From Botryococcus braunii (taxonomy: Eukaryota > Chlorophyta > Trebouxiophyceae), in assembly GCA_002005505.1 (NCBI GenBank), contig MVGU01001595.1, positions 55,001 through 73,757 on the forward strand: a DNA stretch of 18,757 nucleotides, in the 5' to 3' direction. Below the pieces are notes generated by a model. That model saw only the letters and a list, made by a program, of their open reading frames with translations, made no database searches and was not told where the DNA came from. Below are positions 10,301 to 17,545 of the stretch, piece by piece; position 1 is the stretch's first letter; every line of letters begins with the position of its first letter. The translations under genes and the position numbers were made by a program.

Positions 10301-10469
10301 GGAAGAAGTTCACAAAATGCTAGAGGCTGGAGTGATAGTGCCTTCCAGCTCTCCTTGGTCTAGTTCGCCTGTGTTAGTAGGCAAGCCGGATGGCTCTGTC
10401 CGGTTTTGTATTGACTACCGTCCGTTAAATGCAGTTACCAGACGTGACAATTACCCATGCCTAGGATAG
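7311..10469 (+). CDS. gag - protease - MTase-like - RT N-terminus polyprotein
   Basis: This 1052-codon frame encodes the N-terminal half of the polyprotein. Residues ~10-170 are a retrotransposon gag capsid-like domain. Residues ~185-420 are a disordered Arg/Gln/Asn- then Pro-rich stretch; no CCHC zinc knuckle is visible. The aspartic protease (~515-628) has IIDTGATN with catalytic D534, and the LLGTDWL flap-side motif. A short collagen-like GVPGVPGLP run and a very acidic linker (~680-740) follow, then the methyltransferase-like domain (~751-899). From ~940 the reverse transcriptase begins (KPDGSVRFCIDYRPLN, F1032). The frame ends early: after NYP at 10449-10457 one base is missing, and the RT continues from 10457 in the -1 frame. 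The ATG at 7311 is chosen because it opens the gag domain and has G at +4. Gag and pol are in one frame, so no separate gag stop is seen. Confidence 0.92.
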   Translation: MADVQTPVRLEFFYGKPTEDPFQWLESFELFIEINHIVGDRVLRFVKHAMREEAYTWFRANQDDFSDWDECKEAFLERFGLDEDTLMLKLDTCAQQSNETVRSYADRFRKIVGYLQNSLPPRMVTQLFVKGLVPHLRERVQMTYPGKGALADIIKLAADYEQTFGHAPLGGMYSSQNIQVPARERMDQWNRRADDNVDQRAARPPPQQNQRENNRDNRNWQRQRDFPERRNQPQPAVPPRQIAPINPPREAPAPPPINDIDTLTREMERLRIQIAELQRQPTANFTKFVEHEQQPEQPPPEHATIMYDGFTDPFPVYPIYATKRPAESPPEANQPLLRRRPNNLEDTTVDPRNIPRPAAPRPAPAQRQPVEPTTPAAPPPAPAREPAARPHVDLGGLPPLPNAARPAAYRRPVAIAPATAEPIQQIKGLPMKLTVQTYLNHISEEEFNKSIKELKESREEFLRNRQRDPPPARATNAEVIYVSGGTTSTSRTDNEESPSTQMPQSNLQRNPVNTTVATVPIIINDLVFEDGIIDTGATNTMISQSAARQLNLMDQIEPSRLRYSCADGKMSTPWGIIRKLPVGVEGLVIPIDVFVSGATSYDVLLGTDWLTQAHAEISFAKQEMSFRIEPQIMGRVPITVMPASKSSNRYCVARVPGIDFDGPAGHPADPGVPGVPGLPDEIINIENDLSEESQEETDLYSGSEGEIPSTEPSDEEEGYSEEHEASSSEREIEIYNATVSNEGRELELAAHPYMTEDWMLETSIFREIETQWGPFDLDACCDLQGHNSQLPLYWSAEDDCLQQSWTHLSIYGNPPFSIIDRVVNHCLACFTSSPFTTSAVLVLPWWPSAPWFPTVMEQFEIIKQYPPGVQLFTAPGEDPAGPRRRYGPTRWPVIIVRVPTSLRKEDPGMQKLREIINTEKMKQDPDPMLKITTGMRKLGPMREQEIERLVQEYKDVFSPGIVQERTTLMHHRIDTGDAVPIKTRPYRLSRSEDQVIEEEVHKMLEAGVIVPSSSPWSSSPVLVGKPDGSVRFCIDYRPLNAVTRRDNYPCLG
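9561..10007 (+). other. DNA adenine-methyltransferase-like domain within gag-pol
   Basis: Residues ~751-899 resemble the phage-type Dam family and the methyltransferase (MT) domain of DIRS-type retrotransposons, which would transfer a methyl group from S-adenosylmethionine to adenine N6. Visible features: a W-x-L-E-T-S-x-F start; WGPFDLDACCD with D776 and D778; YGNPPFSIIDRVV, with NPPF at 813-816 as the catalytic motif IV; then LVLPWWPSAPWFPTV, like the LV.P.W.SA..WP segment of DIRS MT domains. The key motifs are intact and the local frame is clean. It lies between protease and RT, behind an acidic linker. Family comparisons are from memory; activity is inferred only from the motifs. Confidence 0.72.
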
Positions 10470-11503
10470 ATGAGACCCTAGATTCCTTAGGTCAGGGGGT
10501 GGAATACTTGAGTAAGATTGATTGCAAATCAGCCTTCTGGTTGATACCAGTAGCCCCAGAGGACCGTGCAAAGACCGCTTTTACTACCAAAGAAGGTTTA
10601 TTCGAGTTCGTATCAATGCCGTTCGGCTTGCGTAACGCCCCGGCTACGCTTCAGAGATTTGTTAACACTCTGTTGCAAGACTTAATAGGAAAGTGTTGTG
10701 TCATTTATCTAGATGACTGTTTGATATACAGCCGCACATTTGAGGACCACCTCACACATCTGAAATTAGTGCTTGAACGCTTCCGTGCGGTGGGCTTTAG
10801 AGCCAACCCAGCCAAGTGTGAGTTATGTTGCAGTGAAGTGTTGTACTTAGGATACATTATTACGCCCCAAGGCATAAAGCCCAACCCTTCCAAGGTTGAG
10901 GCAGTTCTCAACGCAGCACCGCCGACGAACGTTACCGAAGTCAGGTCCTTTTTGGGACTTGCAAACTACTACAGGAGATTTCTGCACAACATGGCCGCCA
11001 TATCTGCCCCTTTGACGCGGCTCACGAGAAAGGGGGTTGTTTTCAACTGGACCACTGACTGCCAAGCCGCCTTCGAAGCCATCAAGGCCATGCTAGTGGA
11101 TGCGCCGCTTCTACGATACCCCGACTTCAGCAAGAAATTCACGCTATATACTGATTGGCAGCCCGGAGCCGCCGCTGCTATTTTGGGCCAGGAGCTCGAG
11201 GATGGTGACCATGTGATCGCCTACGCCAGCAAAACTTTACAAGGAGCAGAGCTCAACTACTCTCCAACGGATGGGGAGCTGCTTGCCATAGTGTGGGCCG
11301 TGAAGCTATTCCGCCCCTACCTCTATGGAGTTCAATTTACTATAGTAACAGACCACAAAGCTTTAAAGTGGTTACTCACCACACGCAATTTGTCCGGCAA
11401 GCTAGCACGATACGCCATCGAACTACAAGAATATGACTTTGACATCCAGCACCGCTCGGGACCTTGCATGGGAATGTGGACTGCCTTTCTCGTCTACGCC
11501 TAA
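10457..11503 (+). pseudogene. reverse transcriptase core and RNase H (frame-shifted part of pol)
   Basis: This segment continues pol in the -1 frame relative to the gag frame. It carries PRIDETLDSL, then the RT catalytic motif YLDD (10706-10717, in CVIYLDDCLIYS), the thumb/connection (LGLANYYRRF), and RNase H with TDWQPG (D codon 11153-11155), YSPTDGELLAIVWA and TDHKALKWLL. The domains are full length and no active-site residue is missing. The first ATG at 10457 is only an accident of the frameshift. Near 11465-11467, after HRSGPC, another base is missing: the frame runs on to a stop at 11503, whereas the conserved NVDCLSR end of RNase H is in the next frame from 11467. Confidence 0.9.
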
Positions 11504-11790
11504 TGCCGCCCCCTGGAGAAGACTACAGTGAAGAGCCGCCGCCGCCGCCGCTAGAAGAAGAAAATAATGAGGAGAACCACATGCACTGCTGCTACACCAT
11601 GACCTTTGACAAGGAAAATATGCCGCCTGCTGGAGACACAATGGACCTGGACCAACCTTACCAGCCACTCGCGCACGATACCACCCAGCGCGGAGAGATA
11701 GTAACTTCACCAACCCTACGCCGCATGACGACCCCGGAGGATGATGCACCCCCTTTCAGGGACTGCCTTCCGGAGATGAGAATTGAATAA
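11464..11790 (+). pseudogene. pol linker between RNase H and PHD finger, ends in premature stop
   Basis: The frame picks up at GNVDCLSRL, the end of the tether after RNase H, and continues through a low-complexity linker: a Pro/Glu-rich stretch (EEPPPPPLEEENNEEN), a Cys/His/Met-containing patch and a charged tail. It stops at a TAA at 11788-11790. The same frame is open on both sides of that codon and leads directly into the PHD finger, so the stop looks like a point mutation (for example from CAA), not a natural terminus. I recognise no fold in the linker. Confidence 0.75.
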
Positions 11791-12747
11791 CCACAGATTT
11801 ATGACCTGCCGCCGCCTACAGAGACTATATCTGGCCGTTCTGCCGCTCTGGCCAGCCAAGAACCCAAGACTACACCGCGTATGCGTTTTGACAGCCCGCC
11901 GTTTATGGAGGATGTACCGTGCCAAGTATGCACGGGAAGAGATGATGAGGAGACCATGCTACTATGTGACCTCTGCAACCACGGATACCACATCGACTGT
12001 TTGGAGCCTGCACTGGCCCGGGTACCCAGGGGACCCTGGCTATGCCCTTTATGTGACCAGATTGCAGATGCCGTCCCCACTCGTGACATTGTGGACGATG
12101 AAGAAGTACTTGATTACCTAGCCGCCGACAAACGACACCGACCGGGTACAAGCCGCAAGGATGCTAAGCGAATAGCACGCCGGGCCCAGAACTACTACTT
12201 TGCCGCCGAAGAATTCCCTATTGAATGGAGGACCCGCAACTGGCCACTTGTACGAAAGGCCACAAGAGGATTTGGCCCACGCACCGTACCATGGTACGAG
12301 GACAGACTTGACATCATTAAGGAGCTACACGACGACATGGGCCACTACGGAATTAACCGTACACTACATCTTATAAAGGAGCGCTTTTACTGGACAGATA
12401 TGTCCCTCGACGTCAAAATATACATCCAGCATTGCCCTGGATGTCAATTCAGGACCATTCAGCTCACCAAGCCGGTGGAGCTGACTCCCGTAGCCGTCAC
12501 GGGGGTCTTCCATATGATTGGAGTGGACCTGACGGGACCCATGGATGCGCCCTCGGGGCGAGAGAAAGTGTACATTGCCACCGCCATAGACTACCTCACC
12601 AAATGGGTGGAGGCCAAGATTATCCCAAACAAAGAGCATCGACTACCGCAAAATTTTTCAAAGAAGAGATTCTGGCACGGCACGGCTGCCCCCAGATTGT
12701 TATTACGGACAATGGCCAGGAATGGCAAGGAGAATTCCAGACATTAA
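11791..12747 (+). pseudogene. PHD finger plus integrase N-terminal part
   Basis: Reading on in frame from the premature stop gives a short linker (PQIYDLPPPTETISG), the PHD finger (11920-12054), a charged spacer of about 90 residues, the HHCC zinc-binding region of integrase (GHYGINRTLHLIKERFYW ... HCPGCQ, to about 12446), and the start of the catalytic core with the first DDE aspartate in GVDLTGP (codon 12526-12528). A base is missing at about 12636; the frame then runs to an irrelevant stop at 12745-12747 while the integrase continues at 12636 in the -1 frame. The first ATG after the TAA is at 11881, so a re-initiated protein would start there. That is possible but unsupported. Confidence 0.85.
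11920..12054 (+). other. PHD zinc finger domain in pol
   Basis: The 45 residues match the C4HC3 PHD pattern exactly: CQVC, 11 residues, CDLC, four residues, H, two, C, 14, CPLC, with the family's conserved W two residues before the last pair (GPWLCPLC). PHD fingers bind two zinc ions and read the histone H3 tail, usually its K4 state. The acidic run before the second Cys pair (RDDEETMLLCD) resembles readers of unmodified H3K4, but the binding state is a guess. It sits ahead of integrase, so it could guide insertion to a chromatin type. Confidence 0.9.
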
Positions 12748-12900
12748 TGGACCAATGCTTCATAGAAGTAAGAAAGACCAGCCCATACCATCCACAAGCC
12801 AACGGCCTCGACGAGAGGTTTCATGGCACTTTGAAAGAGAAGCTCGGGCAAGCCGCCCTTGAAAGCCCTGGAGCATGGGACCGCAAGCTCCTGACATTCT
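12636..12900 (+). pseudogene. integrase catalytic core, middle segment
   Basis: In the -1 frame relative to the previous segment, the integrase core resumes at ASTTAKFFKEEILARHG and carries the second and third catalytic acids: D in VITDNGQEW (12708-12710) and E in NGLDERFHGTLKEKL (12813-12815), 35 residues apart as in D,D(35)E integrases. The conserved SPYHPQANG segment lies between them. All three acids of the enzyme are therefore encoded, though in two frames. The frame changes again at about 12897-12901, where a T run seems to have gained one base. Confidence 0.88.
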
Positions 12901-13365
12901 TTGGGGTACCGGACGAGTCCCCAGGGTTCCACCAAGCACAGCCCCTTCCGGTTGTTGTACGGAAGAGCAGCCACCCTACCTATCGACAACAAGACTTTAC
13001 CAAGCACCACGCCGGACATGGCAGGCGGGGAAGGAAGTTGCCCCCGCGAGAGACATCAAGAGGAGATAGCAGCCGCCCACACCAACATTTTGCGCGCCCA
13101 AGAGCGCCAGAAAAGAGAATACGCTCAGAAGCTGAAGCCCACCAAGCGTGGACGAGAGATTGAAGAAGGGCTACGTAACCTACAGCCTGGAGACTTAATA
13201 GCCGTCAAAAATCGAAAGAAGCACAAGTTGGCCCCACCCTTTGTGGGCCCCTTCATCTTCAAGGAGTACTACGACGACAGCACGCTTGTTATCCAAAATT
13301 CTAAAGGAAAGATGTGGAGGGAATCCATCCACACTATTGGAAAGTACCAACACGACCGCCGTTAA
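12901..13365 (+). pseudogene. integrase C-terminal segment with GPF-type module
   Basis: After the +1 shift the frame gives GYRTSPQGSTKHSPFRLLYG, the usual end of the Ty3/gypsy integrase core, then a charged helical stretch (AQERQKREYAQKLKP) and the C-terminal module LQPGDLIAVKNRKKHKLAPP with FVGPF, a GPY/F-like motif. It ends at a stop at 13363-13365, 32 residues past the GPF. No chromodomain follows, unlike plant chromoviruses, so targeting would have to use another reader; the upstream PHD finger is the candidate. Confidence 0.88.
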
Positions 13366-13594
13366 AATCCAGCCTGAGAGTTGGCTTGAGAACAAACAAG
13401 CAATAGAATCTTATTGAGAATCATACAAGACTGAAAGACATGAACAATAGTACTTTTTAAATAAAGGAGTTGTGCCCCCTGTGGAGGACAAGCTGCACTT
13501 GAGAACCTGCATGATGTACCTTATGCTCGGACAATCGTACCTTATCTTTATAACCAAGCACCAGAAAGACGTTTCACAGTCTTTCTCTCCATTT
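13366..13594 (+). other. retrotransposon 3' untranslated spacer
   Basis: The 229 nt between the integrase stop and the polypurine tract have no conserved protein sequence. AATAAA at 13460-13465 is a possible poly(A)-like hexamer but lies upstream of the LTR, where processing would truncate the RNA. Confidence 0.6.
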
Positions 13595-13607
13595 AGGGGG
13601 GGGAAAG
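13595..13607 (+). other. polypurine tract
   Basis: AGGGGGGGGAAAG, preceded by TTT, is the expected RNase H-resistant primer for plus-strand DNA synthesis. It lies 11 bp upstream of the TGTCGTG start of the 3' LTR, not directly next to it, which is unusual. The intervening bases are CACGCTACATA. Confidence 0.85.
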
Positions 13608-13616
13608 CACGCTACA
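13604..13616 (+). repeat. 13-bp repeat, copy upstream of 3' LTR
   Basis: AAAGCACGCTACA overlaps the end of the polypurine tract and stops 2 bp before the 3' LTR. It is repeated at 14954-14966, directly after the LTR, but neither side of the 5' LTR has it. Confidence 0.95.
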
Positions 13617-13618
13617 TA

Positions 13619-14954
13619 TGTCGTGAAATGGCGTGTGGCTGTGACTGCAAGTGGACAATCAATAATTGTTGTGTTTATGATGCGAAACCGGTAGAAATAT
13701 GATGCCGGCGAAAGTAAGACATTTGACAGCTCGGAATCGAGTGGAAATTGTGATGGTACATCTTCATCCCATTGGGGAATAAGACCTAGAAAATGGGCAA
13801 GACCTTTTGCCCTGTGGCTCCTGATTTCTGGCCCCTTTCAAGGCCAATTAGGACCCTCAGGAAGTCCCGTGTTAGGGAGTACAGCCAGTAGTAGACATTG
13901 GCTTCAGACTGAATAGATTTACCTTCTCGTGGGTGCTGTGTGGTGTCGCCCCATGGAAGTGATCGGCACTTAAAGGCACCTACCGATAGATGCCGACGGA
14001 TGTACCTGAACCTAAAGATTGATGATTTGGCAAATCTTAGCCGATCAAGACCGTTTCAGGTCTATTCCTAAAAGTTAGCTGCGTGAGAGCTACGCCGGTA
14101 CGCTCATGAAAGCGCCGGTTGTATATAAAGAGGGATGCCTCCCCCTCACAGTTACAGTGAGTTTCCAGAAGGTATGGTTGTAAAAGGTTTGCCACAAAAT
14201 CTGCCTCCTGTCCGGGCCGCGCCCCGATAGTGTGTTATGAGTCCTAATTGAATGATCGTTATAAGTCCCACCAAAGCAATACCTGCAGTGACACCTGCCT
14301 GATTGTCTTATTTACGTAAGAATATCGAAATTATTGAGCAACACCCCAGCAACAACTTTGTGCGAGTAACATAGTACCATAAGCCAAGGAGCCGTAATAC
14401 CCACGCGGGGATCCGCAACGACGCCACCGAGTACAAGTAAGTGCAAACACTTTAGACGAGATCGAACATTAGATACAGTTACAAACAACACTTAGGTGAA
14501 GCAACAGCACCTAGAACAAGCCGCACGTACAGTGCCACGCACCCAAGCCGTAAGGAACAATCGTCCCAAGCCCTCGAGCCAAGGAAGAATAGATACAACC
14601 TTGAATAGCCTTGCAAGCTCGCCAAATATAGTTTTAGTAATGACAGAACCGTGAAAGACGCAATCATCTAAGTCCTCTCAACCGTAGCCGCACAGCTAGG
14701 TAGCCGCGCGCCTCACCGACTAAAATAGTCCGGCCAACCAGAAACAAGCCGGCCAGCCGAATCCGCAATCCGGAGCCTTTCCCCGGACCGTAAATCAATT
14801 ATCTCACCGTAACAGCTAGGTCTCAGGGCCGTAATCCCTGGGTGGCGATCCGACCAATCGATTCGAACCTACATTTATAACCCCGCAGCCCGACTGAATC
14901 TCGCTAACTAACCGAAAAATTTTGTGGGGGTACCGTTGGGCACGGAACCCTGTA
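13619..14954 (+). repeat. 3' LTR
   Basis: Matches 5057-6392 base for base apart from T at 14069. Its TATA box is at 14122-14129. The shared part ends TGTA, after which 12 further bases (AAGCACGCTACA, to 14966) precede the CCTC target duplication. These 12 bases are probably part of the inserted DNA. Confidence 0.95.
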
Positions 14955-14966
14955 AAGCACGCTACA
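14954..14966 (+). repeat. 13-bp repeat, copy at the right end of the element
   Basis: Same 13 bp as 13604-13616. Counting them as element sequence gives an ACA terminus that mirrors the TGT at 5057, and puts CCTC next to both ends. Confidence 0.9.
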
Positions 14967-14970
14967 CCTC
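14967..14970. repeat. right target-site duplication CCTC
   Basis: CCTC follows the ACA end and matches 5053-5056. The inferred empty site reads GGCCTCTCCGC. Confidence 0.6.
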
Positions 14971-15857
14971 TCCGCACATACACCTCCTTATTGTTTTGTT
15001 CCTCCTGTGGAGTGAGTGAACGTGAGTGAGTGGAGTTCTGGTCTGCTGCACTGATAGCTGTATGGCGACTGGGCAGGTGCATCACAACCCAGTATTGCAT
15101 GGCTGAACCACAGTATGGCTGCCTCCACTATCACTGCATTTTGGAGGTTCAACCGACTCCAGTGACGATGTTTAGAATGACATGGTCTGGACAATGGTCT
15201 GGATTGTGCCCATGCCAGTGGATATCTAGTATGAGGCCATCACATCGATGAGTTTAGATGGTGATAGAGGTGATGTGGACAATTGGAGTATCATATGCGT
15301 GTGTTTGGTGAGGCACTTGACTACCGAGTTTTTAGAATCCAGTGTCTCTTCTAACGGGCGATGAATGTTTTAATATAAAAGTGGTTCAGGGTACACAAGT
15401 AGGTGGTGAATGAGGGGACGTCCCCGTTGTATTCCATTGGACAAATGCAGTTTATGTACCACACTGATGATCGAGGTCGTAGGGGACGAGGTCTTAATGA
15501 CAGCACTGGCGAGTGATTCAAAAACTGTAACCTGCATGCATGTATCCGTGCCATGATCATTTAACTCATGGGGGAGGTGTCTATTTACAGTGGGTATTCA
15601 AGTGCAAATGACCAGTCAAGAGTCTTAGTTCAGTATATGTGGGAGACAAGCTGGTCCAACTGATTCCTGTATGGCAACCTCAAATATTCAATATGATGAT
15701 AATGATTAATCCTCACGGATTTTCATGGGACCATGCTGGAGGATTGTTAGCCACAGCTGAAGCGTGCGAAGCTTTTATGTGTGCGTTGTACATTTCAGGC
15801 ATCGACCTTGTAAGCCTTAAAGAATGAATATGTAATGAATATTTGACAACACGCATT

Positions 15858-15871
15858 GGGCCAGCTGGCCC
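15858..15871. repeat. 14-bp perfect palindrome
   Basis: GGGCCAGCTGGCCC is its own reverse complement. It lies 44 bp left of a 20-bp palindrome built from similar CCAG/CTGG words. Confidence 0.9.
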
Positions 15872-15914
15872 TTCCATCCTGAATCTCCTGCTTCTGGACC
15901 CTTTGTGAGTAAAC

Positions 15915-15934
15915 CCAGACTGGTACCAGTCTGG
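15915..15934. repeat. 20-bp perfect palindrome
   Basis: CCAGACTGGTACCAGTCTGG is its own reverse complement, centred on GGTACC. The half-site GGTACCAGACTGG also occurs at about 1922-1934, at the other end of the window. Confidence 0.95.
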
Positions 15935-16150
15935 ACACTAGCCTATTCTTGTTGAGTTTGGAACATTGATATTGAGTGCCTTGTGCTTTAGGTGATCTTC
16001 ATGTATACTATTAGGATATGGGTCCATTGAGAACTTAAGGTACCTTGCGACACGGCAGACTGTGGACGCTAGCGAACATAAGGTACAATCTGATGTAGAT
16101 TACGCGTGTTTTGAAAAGACTATTAAGGCTGCCCCACCGGTGTGAATGCC

Positions 16151-16288
16151 AACTGGTTGTGAAAGATGCTGGGCATTACCAGATGCTAGGCCTGTCCAAC
16201 AGTTGTGTATGATACTCAGCAGACAGTCGTACGGACTGAAGCTGGGAGTAACTTTGTCCCCTGACGACCTGTCTGCTCCTTACAGGTG
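16151..16288 (+). repeat. direct duplication, copy 1
   Basis: 138 bp starting AACTGGTTGTG and ending CTTACAGGTG, about 96% identical to 16480-16616 (five substitutions and one 1-bp gap by eye). It contains the small hairpin CAGTCGTACGGACTG. No protein is recognisable across it. Confidence 0.9.
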
Positions 16289-16479
16289 CGGTGCGGCAGC
16301 GTGTGTTGTATCATTGTTGCTGTTGTGAGAGTGAACAAGCTTAGTGTACCATGAAGTCACTTAAGAGACAAGGGACAGTGACTTCAGGGAGTGTAGGCAT
16401 GTACTTGAACGTAGCCGTGGGAAGCCTTATCTAGTAGTTGCTTGATTGGTGCTTATGTACCAAGACAATGACGTAACGG

Positions 16480-16616
16480 AACTGGTTGTGAAAGATGCTG
16501 GGCATTACCAGATGCTAGTCTTGTCCAACAGTAGTGTATGATGCTCAGCAGACAGTCGTACGGACTGCAGCTGGAGTAACTTTGTCCCCTGACGACCTGT
16601 CTGCTCCTTACAGGTG
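16480..16616 (+). repeat. direct duplication, copy 2
   Basis: 137-bp partner of 16151-16288, 329 bp downstream, with unrelated DNA between. The unit may be a short mobile repeat or the outcome of a local duplication; there is no clear target duplication at its edges. Confidence 0.9.
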
Positions 16617-17353
16617 ATGCCGAATGCCCATAACCTAACTTTTCTGCTACCGGGCTGGCTCATCGACACCTGACCCTGTCTGCCCCGGAGCCATTCCGAA
16701 CCCTTCAAGATGATACCAGATTGGGTCTATCCCTGGTCTAGGGCTAGCCTGACCCATACCCATGACCGGTCTGACCCATTAACCATGGGTACCCAGGCTG
16801 CTTCTAGCGCCATAGTGACCCTTCAGGTCGCCCATGGTCAGCCCCGTCTGGCCCCGTTAACCTGCAGGGTCCAGCCTGTACCAGCCCCATACTGGTTGCA
16901 GCCGGATCCATGGTTCGGCCCGGAATGGCCAGGGCCCAGCCGCCGCGGTCAGCGGGCCAGGCTGGACCAGAGTCCATCTGCACGCGGTCCGGGCGGCATT
17001 TTTTCCCCCAGACGTTATATATATTATATGGTATATACCTACTATATACATATGAGTGTTTCATTGCACATGAAGAACGGATCAAAGCACACACGCACAA
17101 AACGTGTCGACATCTTTGTGTGTCCGCCCCTTCATTTGCAATTACACTCTATGCTGTAAAAGCTCCCCAGGGTAGCGGCCGTCTATATACATAGTAGCAT
17201 ATATGTCGCGTTCTGATCTGCCTGCCGTCCCCCCGCCCCCTCCCCGGGGGTGGTTTGGTTTGTGACTGACATTCGAAATCTTTACAAGTTGATTTGTTAT
17301 CTGCAAAATAGAATTATGGGCAGAGCCCGCAGGCCCCCATGGTAAATTAATAT
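16617..17353. other. GC-rich then AT-rich intergenic DNA, no gene recognised
   Basis: About 16620-17000 is rich in CTGG/CCAG, GGTACCC and GGCC words, resembling 1730-1960. About 17010-17050 is an AT-alternating patch (TATATATA and TATATACC). Frames up to 149 codons occur but look like by-products of base composition. Confidence 0.4.
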
Positions 17354-17433
17354 TAAGCAAACACGTATCTTATACAAAGAAATAGCAGGGTGGCCACCTT
17401 GCTGTTTGTTTGTATGAGATACGTGTTGGCTTA
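17354..17433. repeat. 80-bp foldback, 40-bp arms without loop
   Basis: The two 40-bp arms meet at GGCC (centre 17393/17394) and are 35/40 complementary. Three of the five differences would be G.U pairs in RNA, so 38/40 positions could pair. It could be a foldback/MITE core or a small-RNA precursor; DNA could extrude as a cruciform. Confidence 0.85.
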
Positions 17434-17447
17434 TGCAGAAAGTTGAA

Positions 17448-17467
17448 AACTCCAGAATTCTGGAGTT
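17448..17467. repeat. 20-bp palindrome with tandem partial copy
   Basis: AACTCCAGAATTCTGGAGTT is a perfect palindrome. About 27 bp later CAGAATTCTGGAGTTTAAGAAG repeats its right part together with the next bases, so the segment 17453-17505 is a two-unit tandem repeat. Confidence 0.85.
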
Positions 17468-17545
17468 AAGAAGTTTGTCAGAATTCTGGAGTTTAAGAAG
17501 TTCTTCGAAGACCCAGGAACACTACTCCACGGGGCCCCCACCAAT

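Larger units (their letters stand above)
5057..14966 (+). mobile_element. Ty3/gypsy-type LTR retrotransposon with MTase-like and PHD domains
   Basis: The element is complete in outline: direct LTRs (5057-6392 and 13619-14954), TGT...ACA ends if the right end is taken as 14966, a CCTC target duplication, a possible primer site, a leader, one gag-pol reading region, and a polypurine tract. RT and RNase H precede integrase, the Ty3/gypsy order. No chromodomain is seen at the integrase C terminus. Two additions are unusual: a DNA adenine-methyltransferase-like domain between protease and RT, and a PHD finger between RNase H and integrase. LTR near-identity means the insertion is recent. Coding lesions between 10455 and 12905 mean this copy would need helper proteins, unless they are assembly errors. 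Confidence 0.95.
14971..16150. other. flanking DNA without a recognised gene
   Basis: Only short frames (under 95 codons) occur, on both strands and without family resemblance. Two perfect palindromes (15858-15871, 15915-15934) and a small GAGT/GTGA-rich patch (about 15010-15035) are the only structures I can point to. Confidence 0.4.

Noticed and set aside
10449..10470. Programmed -1 frameshift within pol
   Set aside because: The shift falls inside the RT between two conserved segments, and CCCATGCCTAGG has no slippery heptamer. Several similar lesions follow, so damage or assembly error is more likely.
13619..14966. 3' LTR as an independent solo LTR with a 13-bp target duplication
   Set aside because: Integrase duplications are 4-6 bp, the polypurine tract precedes it correctly, and CCTC flanks the whole element. 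Kept only as an alternative.
16710..17194. 149- and 94-codon frames
   Set aside because: Composition follows the GC-rich CCAG/GGTACC DNA, and frames overlap on both strands without conserved motifs.
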